Assembly (NCBI GenBank): GCA_021199595.1
Contig: JAJQHT010000288.1
Location: 1-7,139 of the forward strand
DNA: 7,139 bases
Direction of reading: 5' to 3'
Origin: Oscillospiraceae bacterium
GTDB lineage: Bacteria; Bacillota; Clostridia; Oscillospirales; Oscillospiraceae
Position 1 is the stretch's first letter. Each line of letters starts with the position of its first letter. Positions 1-6,591 of the stretch are shown in pieces. Both the position numbers and the translations under genes were made by a program. The notes under the pieces are model-generated. The model made no database searches. It saw only the letters and a program-made list of their open reading frames with translations, and was not told where the DNA came from.

Positions 1-3000
1 CCGGGCGAAGATACGCTGGGCCAGATCCTCGATGGAGTAGATGTCGTGATGCGGCGGGGGAGAGATCAAGCTGACGCCGGGGGTGGAATAGCGGGTGCGG
101 GCGATCCAGGGATAGACCTTCTTCCCCGGCAGATGGCCGCCCTCGCCGGGCTTTGCCCCCTGGGCCATTTTTATCTGTATCTCCTGGGCGCTGCAAAGAT
201 ATTCGCTGGTGACGCCGAAGCGGCCGGAGGCCACCTGCTTGATGGCGCTGTTTTTCTCCGTTCCCAGGCGTTCCGGCTCCTCGCCGCCCTCGCCGGAGTT
301 GGACTTGCCGCCCAGCCGGTTCATGGCGACGGCCAGGCACTCGTGGGCCTCCTTGGAGATGGAGCCATAGCTCATGGCCCCGGTTTTGAAGCGGCGGACG
401 ATGGAATCCACGCTCTCCACCTCGTCGATGGGAACGCCGCCGTCCTCGGCCCAGGAAAATTCCATGAGGCCCCGCAGGGTTTGGGGACAACGCTCCCGGT
501 TCAGGCGGGCGGAATATTTTTTGAATTTTTCATAGTCGCCGTTCCAGGTGGCCTCCCGCAGTGTGACGACGGTCTCCGCGTCGAACAGGTGCTCCTCGCT
601 GCCGTCCCCGGAGCGGAGCTTGTGGAAGCCCACGCTGTCCAGCGTGGTATCCACGCCAAGGCCCAGCGGGTCGAAAGCGTGACTGTGGTGATATTCCACC
701 GCTGCGCCTATCTCTTCTATGCCGATGCCGCCCACGCGGCTGACGGTGTGGGTGAAGTACTTGTCTATCACGTCCTGGCGGATGCCGACGGCCTCAAATA
801 TCTGCGCGGACTGATAGGACTGGATGGTGGAGATACCCATTTTGGAGGCAATCTTCACGATGCCGTTCAATATCGCCTTGTTATAGTCGTTGATGGCGGT
901 GTGTTCGTCCTTGTCGAGAAGGCCCCGGTGGATGCACTCCGCGATGCACTCATGGGCGAGGTAAGGCTGGATAGCCCGCGCGCCATAGCCGAGGAGCAGG
1001 GCGAAGTGATGCACGTCCCGCGGCTCCGCGCTCTCCAATATGATGGAGACGGAGGTGCGCTTTTTCGTGCGTATCAGGTGCTGCTCCATGGCGGACACGG
1101 CGAGCAGGGAGGGGATGGCCACATGGTTTTCATCCACGCCCCGGTCGGACAGCACCAGGATATTGGCCCCCAGACGGTACGCCTTGTCGCACTGGACGAA
1201 CAGCCGGTCTAAGGCCCGCTCCAGCGGAGTGTTTTTATAGTATAGGAGGCTCACAGTCTCCACATGGAACCCGTCCCGGTGCATGGCCTTGATTTTTATG
1301 AGGTCTACTCCGGTGAGAATGGGGTTGTTGATTTGCAAAACATTGCAGTTATCCGCGCTCTCCTCCAGCAGGTTGCCGTCCGAACCGACATAGACGGTGG
1401 TGTCCGTGACGCACTCCTCGCGAATCGCGTCGATGGGCGGGTTCGTCACCTGGGCGAACTGCTGCTTGAAGTAATGGAACAGCGGCGGGTATTTTTCCGA
1501 CAGGACGGCCAGGGGCACGTCGCTGCCCATGGCGGCGGTCGGCTCCGCGCCGGTGCGGGCCATGGGGAGAATGGCGTCCTTGACCTCCTCATAGGTATAG
1601 CCAAAGGCACGATACAGCCGGTCGCGCATGACCTGGGTGTGATTTTGCACCTGCTGGTTGGGGATGGGCAAATCCTTCAGCTGGACGAGGTTCTGGTCGA
1701 GCCATTCGCCATAGGGCTGGCGGGAGGCGTAATAGTCCTTCAGGTCGGAATCCAGCAGCAGGCGGCCCCGCTTGGTGTCTATCAGCAGCATTTTGCCCGG
1801 CTGGAGACGGCTTTTCTTTATAATGTGCTCCTCCGGGATGTCCAGCACGCCCACCTCCGAGGCGAGAATGAGCCGGTCGTCGTCCGTCAGGTAATAGCGG
1901 GAGGGGCGCAGGCCGTTTCTGTCCAGGATAGCGCCCACGAGGTCGCCGTCGGAAAATAGAATGGAGGCCGGGCCGTCCCACGGCTCCATCATGGTGGCGT
2001 AATAGCGGTAGAGGTCGCGCTTTTTCCGGCTGATTTTTTTGTCGTTTTTCCACGGCTCCGGGATGGTTATCATCAGGGCCAGGGGCAGCTCCATGCCGTT
2101 CATGACAAGAAACTCCAATGTGTTGTCCAGCATGGCGGAGTCGGAGCCGCTGCTGTTGATGACGGGGAATATCTTGTCCATGTTCTCCCTCATGACGGCG
2201 GAGGACATGGTCTCCTCCCGGGCGATCATGCGGTCAACATTTCCGCGGATGGTGTTTATCTCTCCGTTGTGGAGAATCAGGCGGTTGGGGTGGGCGCGCT
2301 CCCAGCTGGGGGTGGTGTTGGTGGAGAAGCGGGAGTGAACCATGGCGATGGCGGAGGTGTATTCCTCGCTCTGCAAATCCTTATAGAAGCCGCGGAGCTG
2401 GCTTACCAGGAACATCCCCTTATATACAATGGTGCGGCAGGAGAGGGAGGCCACATAGGTGTTGTCGTTCGACTGCTCAAAGACCCGCCGGGCCACATAC
2501 AGCCGCCGGTCGAAGGGCAGGCCCGCCGCCACGTCCTTTGGCCGCTCCACAAAACCCTGCAAAATGCAGGGCATACAGTCCCGGGCCTTCTGGCCCAGTA
2601 TCTCCGGGCAGATGGGAACCTCCCGCCAGCCCAGAAGCCTCATGCCCTCCTTTTCCACGATAATCTCGAACATCTTCTTGGCCTGACTGCGCTTGACGCT
2701 GTTCTGGGGGAAGAAGAACATCCCCACGCCATAGTCCCGCGGCCCGCCCAGGGTGATGCCGCATTCCGCCGCCGCGGCCTTGAAGAAGGGATGGGACACC
2801 TGCACCAGGATGCCTACGCCGTCTCCGGTCTCCCCGGCGGCGTCTTTGCCGGCCCGGTGGGCCAGCTTTTCCACGATTTTCAGCGCGTCATCCACCGTCT
2901 GATGGCTGGGGCGGCCCTTGATGTCCACCACCGCGCCGATGCCGCAGGCGTCATGCTCAAAGCACGGCCTGTAAAGCTGCTGCGCCTGCTGGGTCTGTGA

Positions 3001-3012
3001 TGATTGATCCAT
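1..3012 (-). CDS. gltB: Glutamate synthase (GOGAT) large subunit, N-terminal 1004 residues, truncated by the window edge
   Basis: This subunit makes two glutamates from glutamine and 2-oxoglutarate in the cytoplasm; the usual partner is the small subunit GltD, which supplies electrons from NADPH. The frame is open from the ATG at 3012 to base 1. The start LYRPCFEHDACGIG puts the nucleophilic Cys at residue 23 of the precursor, so a 22-residue propeptide is expected to be removed. The class II glutaminase domain follows, with HSRFSTNT from residue 226, HNGEIN at 248-253 and GSDS at 289-292. Next come the central domain (roughly 450-780) and the start of the FMN-binding synthase domain (TGAMSYGS at 877-884, MAQGAKPGEGG at 949-959). 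The 3Fe-4S cysteines and the C-terminal beta-helix domain lie beyond the left edge, since family members are about 1500 residues. The start is supported by an SD (AGGGGAGAG, minus strand 3022-3030). I saw no frameshift or missing motif. No gltD is visible. Confidence 0.97.
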   Translation of the reverse strand, partial: MDQSSQTQQAQQLYRPCFEHDACGIGAVVDIKGRPSHQTVDDALKIVEKLAHRAGKDAAGETGDGVGILVQVSHPFFKAAAAECGITLGGPRDYGVGMFFFPQNSVKRSQAKKMFEIIVEKEGMRLLGWREVPICPEILGQKARDCMPCILQGFVERPKDVAAGLPFDRRLYVARRVFEQSNDNTYVASLSCRTIVYKGMFLVSQLRGFYKDLQSEEYTSAIAMVHSRFSTNTTPSWERAHPNRLILHNGEINTIRGNVDRMIAREETMSSAVMRENMDKIFPVINSSGSDSAMLDNTLEFLVMNGMELPLALMITIPEPWKNDKKISRKKRDLYRYYATMMEPWDGPASILFSDGDLVGAILDRNGLRPSRYYLTDDDRLILASEVGVLDIPEEHIIKKSRLQPGKMLLIDTKRGRLLLDSDLKDYYASRQPYGEWLDQNLVQLKDLPIPNQQVQNHTQVMRDRLYRAFGYTYEEVKDAILPMARTGAEPTAAMGSDVPLAVLSEKYPPLFHYFKQQFAQVTNPPIDAIREECVTDTTVYVGSDGNLLEESADNCNVLQINNPILTGVDLIKIKAMHRDGFHVETVSLLYYKNTPLERALDRLFVQCDKAYRLGANILVLSDRGVDENHVAIPSLLAVSAMEQHLIRTKKRTSVSIILESAEPRDVHHFALLLGYGARAIQPYLAHECIAECIHRGLLDKDEHTAINDYNKAILNGIVKIASKMGISTIQSYQSAQIFEAVGIRQDVIDKYFTHTVSRVGGIGIEEIGAAVEYHHSHAFDPLGLGVDTTLDSVGFHKLRSGDGSEEHLFDAETVVTLREATWNGDYEKFKKYSARLNRERCPQTLRGLMEFSWAEDGGVPIDEVESVDSIVRRFKTGAMSYGSISKEAHECLAVAMNRLGGKSNSGEGGEEPERLGTEKNSAIKQVASGRFGVTSEYLCSAQEIQIKMAQGAKPGEGGHLPGKKVYPWIARTRYSTPGVSLISPPPHHDIYSIEDLAQRIFAR

Positions 3013-3033
3013 TTGTTGTATCTCTCCCCTTTT

Positions 3034-3061
3034 GCCGGTTCGCCCCGAGGGCTGCTCCGGC
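3034..3061 (-). promoter_or_regulatory. GC-rich hairpin in the gltB leader, just upstream of its ribosome binding site
   Basis: On the minus strand an outer stem GCCGG/CCGGC encloses an inner stem GCCC-TCG-GGGC, and the element ends about four bases before the AGGGGAGAG ribosome binding site of gltB. No U-tract follows, so it is not an intrinsic terminator. It could affect translation initiation or mRNA stability, or be a chance fold in GC-rich sequence. The pairing is visible in the sequence; any role is inferred. Confidence 0.4.
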
Positions 3062-3105
3062 TCAGTATAGGTTCAAACGCAAACTTATGACGTTTATAAT
3101 AAAAT

Positions 3106-3134
3106 ATTATACCCCTTGCTTTATTGGATTGCAA
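3106..3134 (-). promoter_or_regulatory. Sigma-A promoter for gltB
   Basis: On the minus strand TTGCAA (3129-3134) and a perfect TATAAT (3106-3111) are separated by 17 bases. Transcription would start near 3099, giving a leader of about 87 nt before the gltB ATG at 3012. The -35 box lies inside the left arm of a perfect inverted repeat, which suggests the promoter is regulated. Confidence 0.75.
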
Positions 3135-3146
3135 CACTTTTGCAAT
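3128..3146. promoter_or_regulatory. Perfect 19-bp inverted repeat on the gltB -35 box, candidate operator
   Basis: ATTGCAA (3128-3134), a 5-bp spacer, then TTGCAAT (3140-3146) form perfect 7-bp arms. The core TTGCAA is itself palindromic, so the element is also a direct repeat with an 11-bp step, about one helical turn. It covers the -35 box of the gltB promoter and sits about 85 bp upstream of the aminotransferase -35 box. LysR-type regulators such as GltC control glutamate synthase genes in Firmicutes, and the T-N11-A spacing their sites usually show can be found here. The identity of any binding protein is a guess. Confidence 0.5.
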
Positions 3147-3230
3147 GGGAACCATGCCTAAGAAACATCTCTTTTGGGCTGCTGTTTTCCATCATTCCTA
3201 CAAATTTTATCATTACAGCCGGATTGCCGG

Positions 3231-3259
3231 TTGAAAAATCCAAAACAATTCCTTATACT
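3231..3259 (+). promoter_or_regulatory. Sigma-A promoter for the aminotransferase gene
   Basis: TTGAAA (3231-3236) and TATACT (3254-3259) are separated by exactly 17 bases. Transcription would start near 3266, about 40 nt before the start codon at 3306. It diverges from the gltB promoter, with about 96 bp between the two -35 boxes. Confidence 0.75.
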
Positions 3260-3282
3260 AGACATCAATGAAAACTTATAAT

Positions 3283-3288
3283 AAGGAG
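3283..3288 (+). promoter_or_regulatory. Ribosome binding site of the aminotransferase, unusually far from its start codon
   Basis: AAGGAG is the only good Shine-Dalgarno match upstream of the gene, but it lies 17 nt from the ATG at 3306, against a usual 5-9 nt. An in-frame TAA at 3282 and the absence of ATG, GTG or TTG codons in frame between them exclude an upstream start. The next in-frame ATG (3324) is further away and has no SD of its own. Confidence 0.5.
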
Positions 3289-3305
3289 CATCCGTCTGTA
3301 ATTAT

Positions 3306-4580
3306 ATGAAAAGCTATGAAAAAATGACCGCCAAGGAGCGGGAGCGGGAATACGCTGCTGTCAAAGCGCAATATGAGGAGCTGAAGGCCCTGGGGCGTCC
3401 CCTGGACATGAGCCGGGGCAAGCCCAACTCCGTCCAGCTGGATTTGTCCATGGGCCTGCTGGGTCAGGAGCCGACAGAGCTTATCATCACCTATAAGGGC
3501 ACGGATGTGCGCAATTATGGAGAGCTGGCCGGCGTGGATGAGTGCAAGCAGCTGTTTGCGGATCTTCTGGGCCTGGAGCAGAAAAACATCATCATGGGCG
3601 GCCAGTCGAGCCTTTCCCTGATGTATGACTGCGTGGTGCGCGCGCTCCTGCTGGGGGTTTACAACGGCAGCAAGCCATGGGGCCAGCAGGGAACCATCAA
3701 ATTCCTCTGTCCGGTGCCGGGGTATGATCGGCATTTTGCCATCTGCCAGGAGTTCGGCATAGAGATGATTAACATCCCCATGACCGCCGACGGGCCGGAC
3801 ATGGACATGATAAAGCAGTACGTGGAGTCCGACCCCCAGGTGAAGGGCATCTGGTGCGTGCCCAAGTATTCAAACCCCACGGGCATCACCTATTCGGACG
3901 ACACCGTCCGGGCCTTTGCCGCCCTGAAGCCGGCGGCGGACGACTTCCGCATTTTCTGGGACAACGCCTATATCGTCCACTGCTTCGAGCAGGAGGACGA
4001 CCATCTTCTGAACATCTTCGACGCCTGCAAGGAATACGGCTCGGAGGATATGGTCTATGAGTTCACCTCCACCAGCAAGGTGACGTTTTCCGGCGCGGGT
4101 CTTGCCGTCCTGGCCGCCAGCGAGGGGAACGTCAAATTCCTGCTGCGCCAGATGAGCGTGCAGACCCTGGGATATGACAAGATAAACCAGCTTCGCCATG
4201 TGAAATTCCTCAAGAGCGTGGATGGCATCCAGGCCCATATGCGCCGCCAGGCCGCCCTGCTCAAGCCCAAGTTTGACTGCGTGGTGGGTTATCTCCAGCG
4301 GGAGATTACCCCCCGCGGCATCGGCTGGTGGCACACGCCGAACGGAGGTTATTTCATCGCCTTTGCCGGCCTGCCGAATACCGCGAAGCGAACCGTGGAG
4401 CTGTGCGCGGAGGCGTCTCTCCTCCTGACGCCCGCCGGCGCGCCCTTCCCCTACGGTAAGGACCCGGAGGACAATACCATCCGTATCGCCCCTTCCTATC
4501 CTGACATCCCTTCCCTGGCCTCCGCCATGCAGCTTTTCTGCATCGCCGCGCGCATGGCCGCGCTGGAATCTCTGAGCTGA
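3306..4580 (+). CDS. PLP-dependent aspartate aminotransferase, class I fold type, Asp_aminotransf (PF12897-like) subgroup
   Basis: This cytoplasmic enzyme of 424 residues is predicted to move the amino group between glutamate and oxaloacetate (aspartate + 2-oxoglutarate = oxaloacetate + glutamate). Visible fold-type I landmarks are MSRGKPN near residue 37, SNPTG with Asn190, FWDNAY with Asp219 and Tyr222 contacting the cofactor, TSTSK with the Schiff-base Lys258, and IRIAPSYP with Arg393 as carboxylate-binding arginine. Length and motif wording match the family typified by Corynebacterium AspT, rather than classical AspC or MocR regulators; there is no N-terminal winged helix. It has its own promoter and diverges from gltB, whose product makes its amino donor. 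No intrinsic terminator is obvious in the 20 bases after the stop. The exact substrate could be another amino acid such as alanine or an aromatic one. Confidence 0.92.
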   Translation: MKSYEKMTAKEREREYAAVKAQYEELKALGRPLDMSRGKPNSVQLDLSMGLLGQEPTELIITYKGTDVRNYGELAGVDECKQLFADLLGLEQKNIIMGGQSSLSLMYDCVVRALLLGVYNGSKPWGQQGTIKFLCPVPGYDRHFAICQEFGIEMINIPMTADGPDMDMIKQYVESDPQVKGIWCVPKYSNPTGITYSDDTVRAFAALKPAADDFRIFWDNAYIVHCFEQEDDHLLNIFDACKEYGSEDMVYEFTSTSKVTFSGAGLAVLAASEGNVKFLLRQMSVQTLGYDKINQLRHVKFLKSVDGIQAHMRRQAALLKPKFDCVVGYLQREITPRGIGWWHTPNGGYFIAFAGLPNTAKRTVELCAEASLLLTPAGAPFPYGKDPEDNTIRIAPSYPDIPSLASAMQLFCIAARMAALESLS

Positions 4581-4601
4581 ACGCTAAATTATTCTCAATC
4601 C

Positions 4602-4631
4602 TTGACTTTTTCGTTTTCCTCGTGATAAAAT
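4602..4631 (+). promoter_or_regulatory. Sigma-A promoter with extended -10, for the DUF2798-like gene
   Basis: TTGACT (4602-4607) and TAAAAT (4626-4631) are separated by 18 bases, and a TG dinucleotide one base before the -10 (4623-4624) makes it an extended -10. Transcription would start near 4638, about 125 nt before the start codon at 4765. It begins 21 bases after the aminotransferase stop, so the downstream gene need not depend on read-through. Confidence 0.7.
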
Positions 4632-4658
4632 TTCCTGGAAATTAAATCGCGCATGAAC

Positions 4659-4742
4659 GACACAAGTTGTGCTTTGCACATAAATCTGATTACGGTACTA
4701 TGCAGCATATCAGATGAATGGCAAGGCGGCTTGTGTCTTTTT
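4659..4742 (+). promoter_or_regulatory. Structured mRNA leader resembling an uncharacterised riboswitch or attenuator
   Basis: Several perfect complementary arms nest in this leader. The outer stem is GACACAAG (4659-4666) with CTTGTGTC (4730-4737), followed directly by TTTTT (4738-4742). Inside are a short hairpin TGTGC-TTT-GCACA (4668-4680) and a longer arm pair ATCTGAT (4684-4690) with ATCAGAT (4709-4715), whose 18-nt loop contains ATGC-A-GCAT. The result is a three-way-junction-like fold closed by a stem with a U-run, lying between promoter and ribosome binding site. I compared it from memory with common classes (purine, THF, ZTP, fluoride, c-di-GMP, guanidine, TPP-like) and saw no conserved core. 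It could instead serve as a weak terminator for the upstream aminotransferase. Arms and positions are seen; function is inferred. Confidence 0.5.
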
Positions 4743-4754
4743 GCGTCTAAAAAG
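4737..4754 (+). promoter_or_regulatory. Possible alternative hairpin masking the ribosome binding site
   Basis: CTTTTT (4737-4742) can pair with AAAAAG (4749-4754) across a 6-nt loop. The right arm takes in AAAG of the Shine-Dalgarno AAAGGAG (4751-4757). The left arm uses the U-run that follows the outer leader stem and shares its base C4737, so the two structures compete only marginally. The stem is almost all A-U and would be weak alone. Confidence 0.3.
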
Positions 4755-4764
4755 GAGAATGAAT

Positions 4765-5319
4765 ATGCCAAGAAACCAGTTTCAGCGAATGATTTTTGCG
4801 CTCATCACCGTGATTATCACCGTCCATGGCTATGTGTTTTACAGCCTGTACGTGGTAAACGGCGCGACGCTTATGGAGGTCAACGGCGCGGACAGTGTGA
4901 TCCACGCCATCAACGCCCAGGGCGGCGTGTATATGTTTGGCCGGATGCTCCCCATCTGGGCCATTATTTTGGTGGAGTTCTGCTTCGCCTATGCCCTGGA
5001 GTGTCTCATGGGCAGCCCCTGCTCCTTTAAGCTGGCCGCGAAATGCTTCGACCCCAAGACCACCCACCCGGTCATTTTCGAGAGTGCCATCATCTGCGCT
5101 ACCGTGGGCCTGATGTGCCCCGCCATGAGCTTTCTCGCGGCCTGTTTCTATTATCCGTACTACAGCGGCTTCCACCTGCTGACCCTGCTGGCCAACTGGC
5201 TGAAGCTCGTGTGCTATAACTTCCCCTTCGCCTTCTTCACTCAGCTGTTTTTCATTCAGCCCCTGGTGCGAACCATTTTCAAGCTCCTGTTCCGCAAGGA
5301 CATAAAGGCCCGGCAGTAA
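4765..5319 (+). CDS. DUF2798-like integral membrane protein, function unknown
   Basis: The protein has 184 residues and four likely membrane helices at about 9-31, 61-82, 103-127 and 145-175. The opening MPRNQFQRMIFALITV and the pattern of two similar two-helix halves, each ending in a basic stretch, resemble DUF2798 proteins, where one domain is about two helices, so this looks like a tandem pair. The C-terminal tail (RKDIKARQ) is basic and probably cytoplasmic. No catalytic motif or known transport signature is visible. I chose the ATG at 4765 because the SD AAAGGAG (4751-4757) is 7 nt upstream. The in-frame ATG at 4759 is only 1 nt from that SD, and the one at 4714 lies inside the structured leader with no SD. 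The gene has its own promoter and leader and ends at a strong terminator. The family call is from memory of sequence patterns. Confidence 0.78.
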   Translation: MPRNQFQRMIFALITVIITVHGYVFYSLYVVNGATLMEVNGADSVIHAINAQGGVYMFGRMLPIWAIILVEFCFAYALECLMGSPCSFKLAAKCFDPKTTHPVIFESAIICATVGLMCPAMSFLAACFYYPYYSGFHLLTLLANWLKLVCYNFPFAFFTQLFFIQPLVRTIFKLLFRKDIKARQ

Positions 5320-5325
5320 ATCATA

Positions 5326-5365
5326 AAAACCAGCCATTCATTCCGAACGGCTGGTTTTCTTTTTT
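5326..5365. terminator. Bidirectional intrinsic terminator between convergent genes
   Basis: A 10-bp perfect stem AAAACCAGCC (5326-5335) / GGCTGGTTTT (5349-5358) with a 13-nt loop is followed on the plus strand by an almost unbroken T-run to 5365. On the minus strand the same stem is followed by TTTTTATGATTT. It therefore can end both the DUF2798-like transcript (stop at 5319) and the minus-strand operon. The stop codon of the minus-strand gene (5338-5340) lies inside the loop. Confidence 0.9.
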
Positions 5366-6003
5366 GGAATGGAAATCATACAAATCGCGGCGACGGATAT
5401 GCCTATGCCTACGCCCATGCCCGTCAGCACGGTCATGGTCTGGAAAAAATCCCCGTCGCTCCCAAATTGTAGAATCATGGCGATTTCCAGGGACAGCAGG
5501 GATACCAGGGCGGTGACAAGGCTGATGACCTTGGAGGCCGTCAGCGCGGGGGCGTTCCAGTGCCGATATTTGACAAGGGTTATGACGGCCATGACCACGC
5601 GATAGAAGGTGTAGGCGGCCACGGCGTAGATTAAATAGCCCGCGTAGTGAATGGCCTGATTTCCTGCCACCGCCAGCATAACGATGCCAAATAAAATCCC
5701 ATTCATCATAAGCAGCAAAATGCCGCAGGCCCGGTATCGCCTCCGCCCCGTTTTTTCTGCCCGTCCCTGATCCCGCGCCTCGCGCAGCAGCATGAGGCGG
5801 ATCAGCGCGAGCAGGATATAATAAAAGCCCAGCGTGATAAACCAGTAGGACTGATAATACAGGCCGCAGAGGATCTCCCACAGGGCATAGAAAAAATTCA
5901 GCGCAAAGGAGCCAAGCAGGGACAGAAAGGCCCGAAGCTTGGCGTCCGACAAATATAGATGAATCACGGGATTTTGATGGAGTCGCTCCTTCAATCTTTT
6001 CAT
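5338..6003 (-). CDS. Six-helix integral membrane protein of unknown function, last gene of a TetR-containing operon
   Basis: The protein has 221 residues, with about six predicted membrane helices at roughly 22-45, 52-73, 91-112, 119-144, 155-178 and 190-212. A highly charged loop lies between helices 2 and 3 (REARDQGRAEKTGRRRYR, residues 74-91) and a basic C-terminus ends in PKKKTSRSE; both would be cytoplasmic by the positive-inside rule. I do not recognise the family, and there is no ATPase, transporter or protease motif. Its ATG is three bases after the TetR stop codon and the SD-like GGCGGTGA lies within the end of the tetR-like gene, so translation is probably coupled to it. Being co-transcribed with a TetR-type repressor suggests a role in export or envelope response to a small molecule, but that is inference. 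The gene ends inside the shared terminator. Confidence 0.85.
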   Translation of the reverse strand: MKRLKERLHQNPVIHLYLSDAKLRAFLSLLGSFALNFFYALWEILCGLYYQSYWFITLGFYYILLALIRLMLLREARDQGRAEKTGRRRYRACGILLLMMNGILFGIVMLAVAGNQAIHYAGYLIYAVAAYTFYRVVMAVITLVKYRHWNAPALTASKVISLVTALVSLLSLEIAMILQFGSDGDFFQTMTVLTGMGVGIGISVAAICMISIPKKKTSRSE

Positions 6004-6006
6004 GTG

Positions 6007-6585
6007 TCACCGCCGGATTACGTTCATCATAATTCTGGCAATATCGTCCACAGACTCCCGGCAGTCCGAAAGCAGCCAGCGCCTGACAATGCCCATCGTC
6101 CCCTCAATATAAAAGGAAAGCATATAGCCCCGGTCTTCTTCAGGAACCTGATGGCGGGCCAATATCTGATCCAGTATATCGCCAAACAGAGTGGTGTAGG
6201 TTTTTTCTGCCTGCATGACCTGGGGATTTTTCAGCACGACCTTGAACAGGGTTTTGTGCTGGGATATATAGGTCAGATAGGGCAGCAGGTATTCCGGCGT
6301 TATCAGGAAAAGCTGCTCCAGCGAGGCCAATTCCATATTCCGCCGAAACTCGGACGCGGTTTCCTTAAAGCACAGAAGAAACTGCCGGTTCATATCCTCC
6401 ACACACTCGGTCAGCAGGTCTCCCACGGTTTCATAGTGGAGATAGAAGGTGGAGCGGCTGACGCCAGCCTTCTCGCAAATTTCCGTGACGGTGATGTACT
6501 CGAAATCCTTCTTTTCCATCAGGGACAAAAACGCCTCGTCCATCCGCCGGGCGGTATTAAAATATTTGCTTTCCGCCTTTGTCAT
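6007..6585 (-). CDS. TetR/AcrR family transcriptional regulator
   Basis: This 192-residue protein is predicted to be a dimeric DNA-binding repressor released by a small-molecule ligand. The N-terminal helix-turn-helix is clear: residues 32-51 read TVTEICEKAGVSRSTFYLHY, preceded by a helix (NTARRMDEAFLSLMEKKDFE) typical of the family. The C-terminal ligand and dimer domain (about 60-192) is divergent, as usual, and resembles the C-terminal domain often seen in Firmicutes TetR proteins (TetR_C_7/8 type). I chose the ATG at 6585 because the perfect SD AGGAGGTG (minus strand 6592-6599) is 6-8 nt upstream. A GTG three codons earlier (6592-6594) overlaps that SD and cannot be used with it. The gene lies between two membrane-protein genes on the same strand, with gaps of 24 and 3 bases, so it very likely controls its own operon. 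Confidence 0.93.
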   Translation of the reverse strand: MTKAESKYFNTARRMDEAFLSLMEKKDFEYITVTEICEKAGVSRSTFYLHYETVGDLLTECVEDMNRQFLLCFKETASEFRRNMELASLEQLFLITPEYLLPYLTYISQHKTLFKVVLKNPQVMQAEKTYTTLFGDILDQILARHQVPEEDRGYMLSFYIEGTMGIVRRWLLSDCRESVDDIARIMMNVIRR

Positions 6586-6591
6586 TCCGCT

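Noticed and set aside
46..1959. Long plus-strand open frames antisense to gltB (388 and 231 codons)
   Set aside because: They lie opposite a glutamate synthase with all expected motifs, have no SD or promoter, and their translations are low-complexity Gly/Ala/His-rich shadows caused by GC-biased third positions.
3218..3232. GCCGG-ATT-GCCGG repeat just before the aminotransferase -35 box as an operator
   Set aside because: It is a short direct repeat of a half-palindromic pentamer with only CCGG self-complementarity, too common in GC-rich DNA to call a binding site.
4581..4601. Terminator directly after the aminotransferase gene
   Set aside because: No complementary arms followed by a U-run are present; the next terminator-like structure is in the leader at 4659-4742.
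4714..4764. Upstream in-frame starts (4714, 4759) for the DUF2798-like protein
   Set aside because: 4714 has no SD and would place coding sequence across the leader stem and U-run; 4759 is one base from the SD. The ATG at 4765 has correct spacing.
4653..5030. 125-codon plus-strand frame overlapping the leader and the DUF2798-like gene
   Set aside because: It starts inside the structured leader without an SD and runs in another frame over a real membrane protein gene; the translation is arginine- and histidine-rich past 4760.
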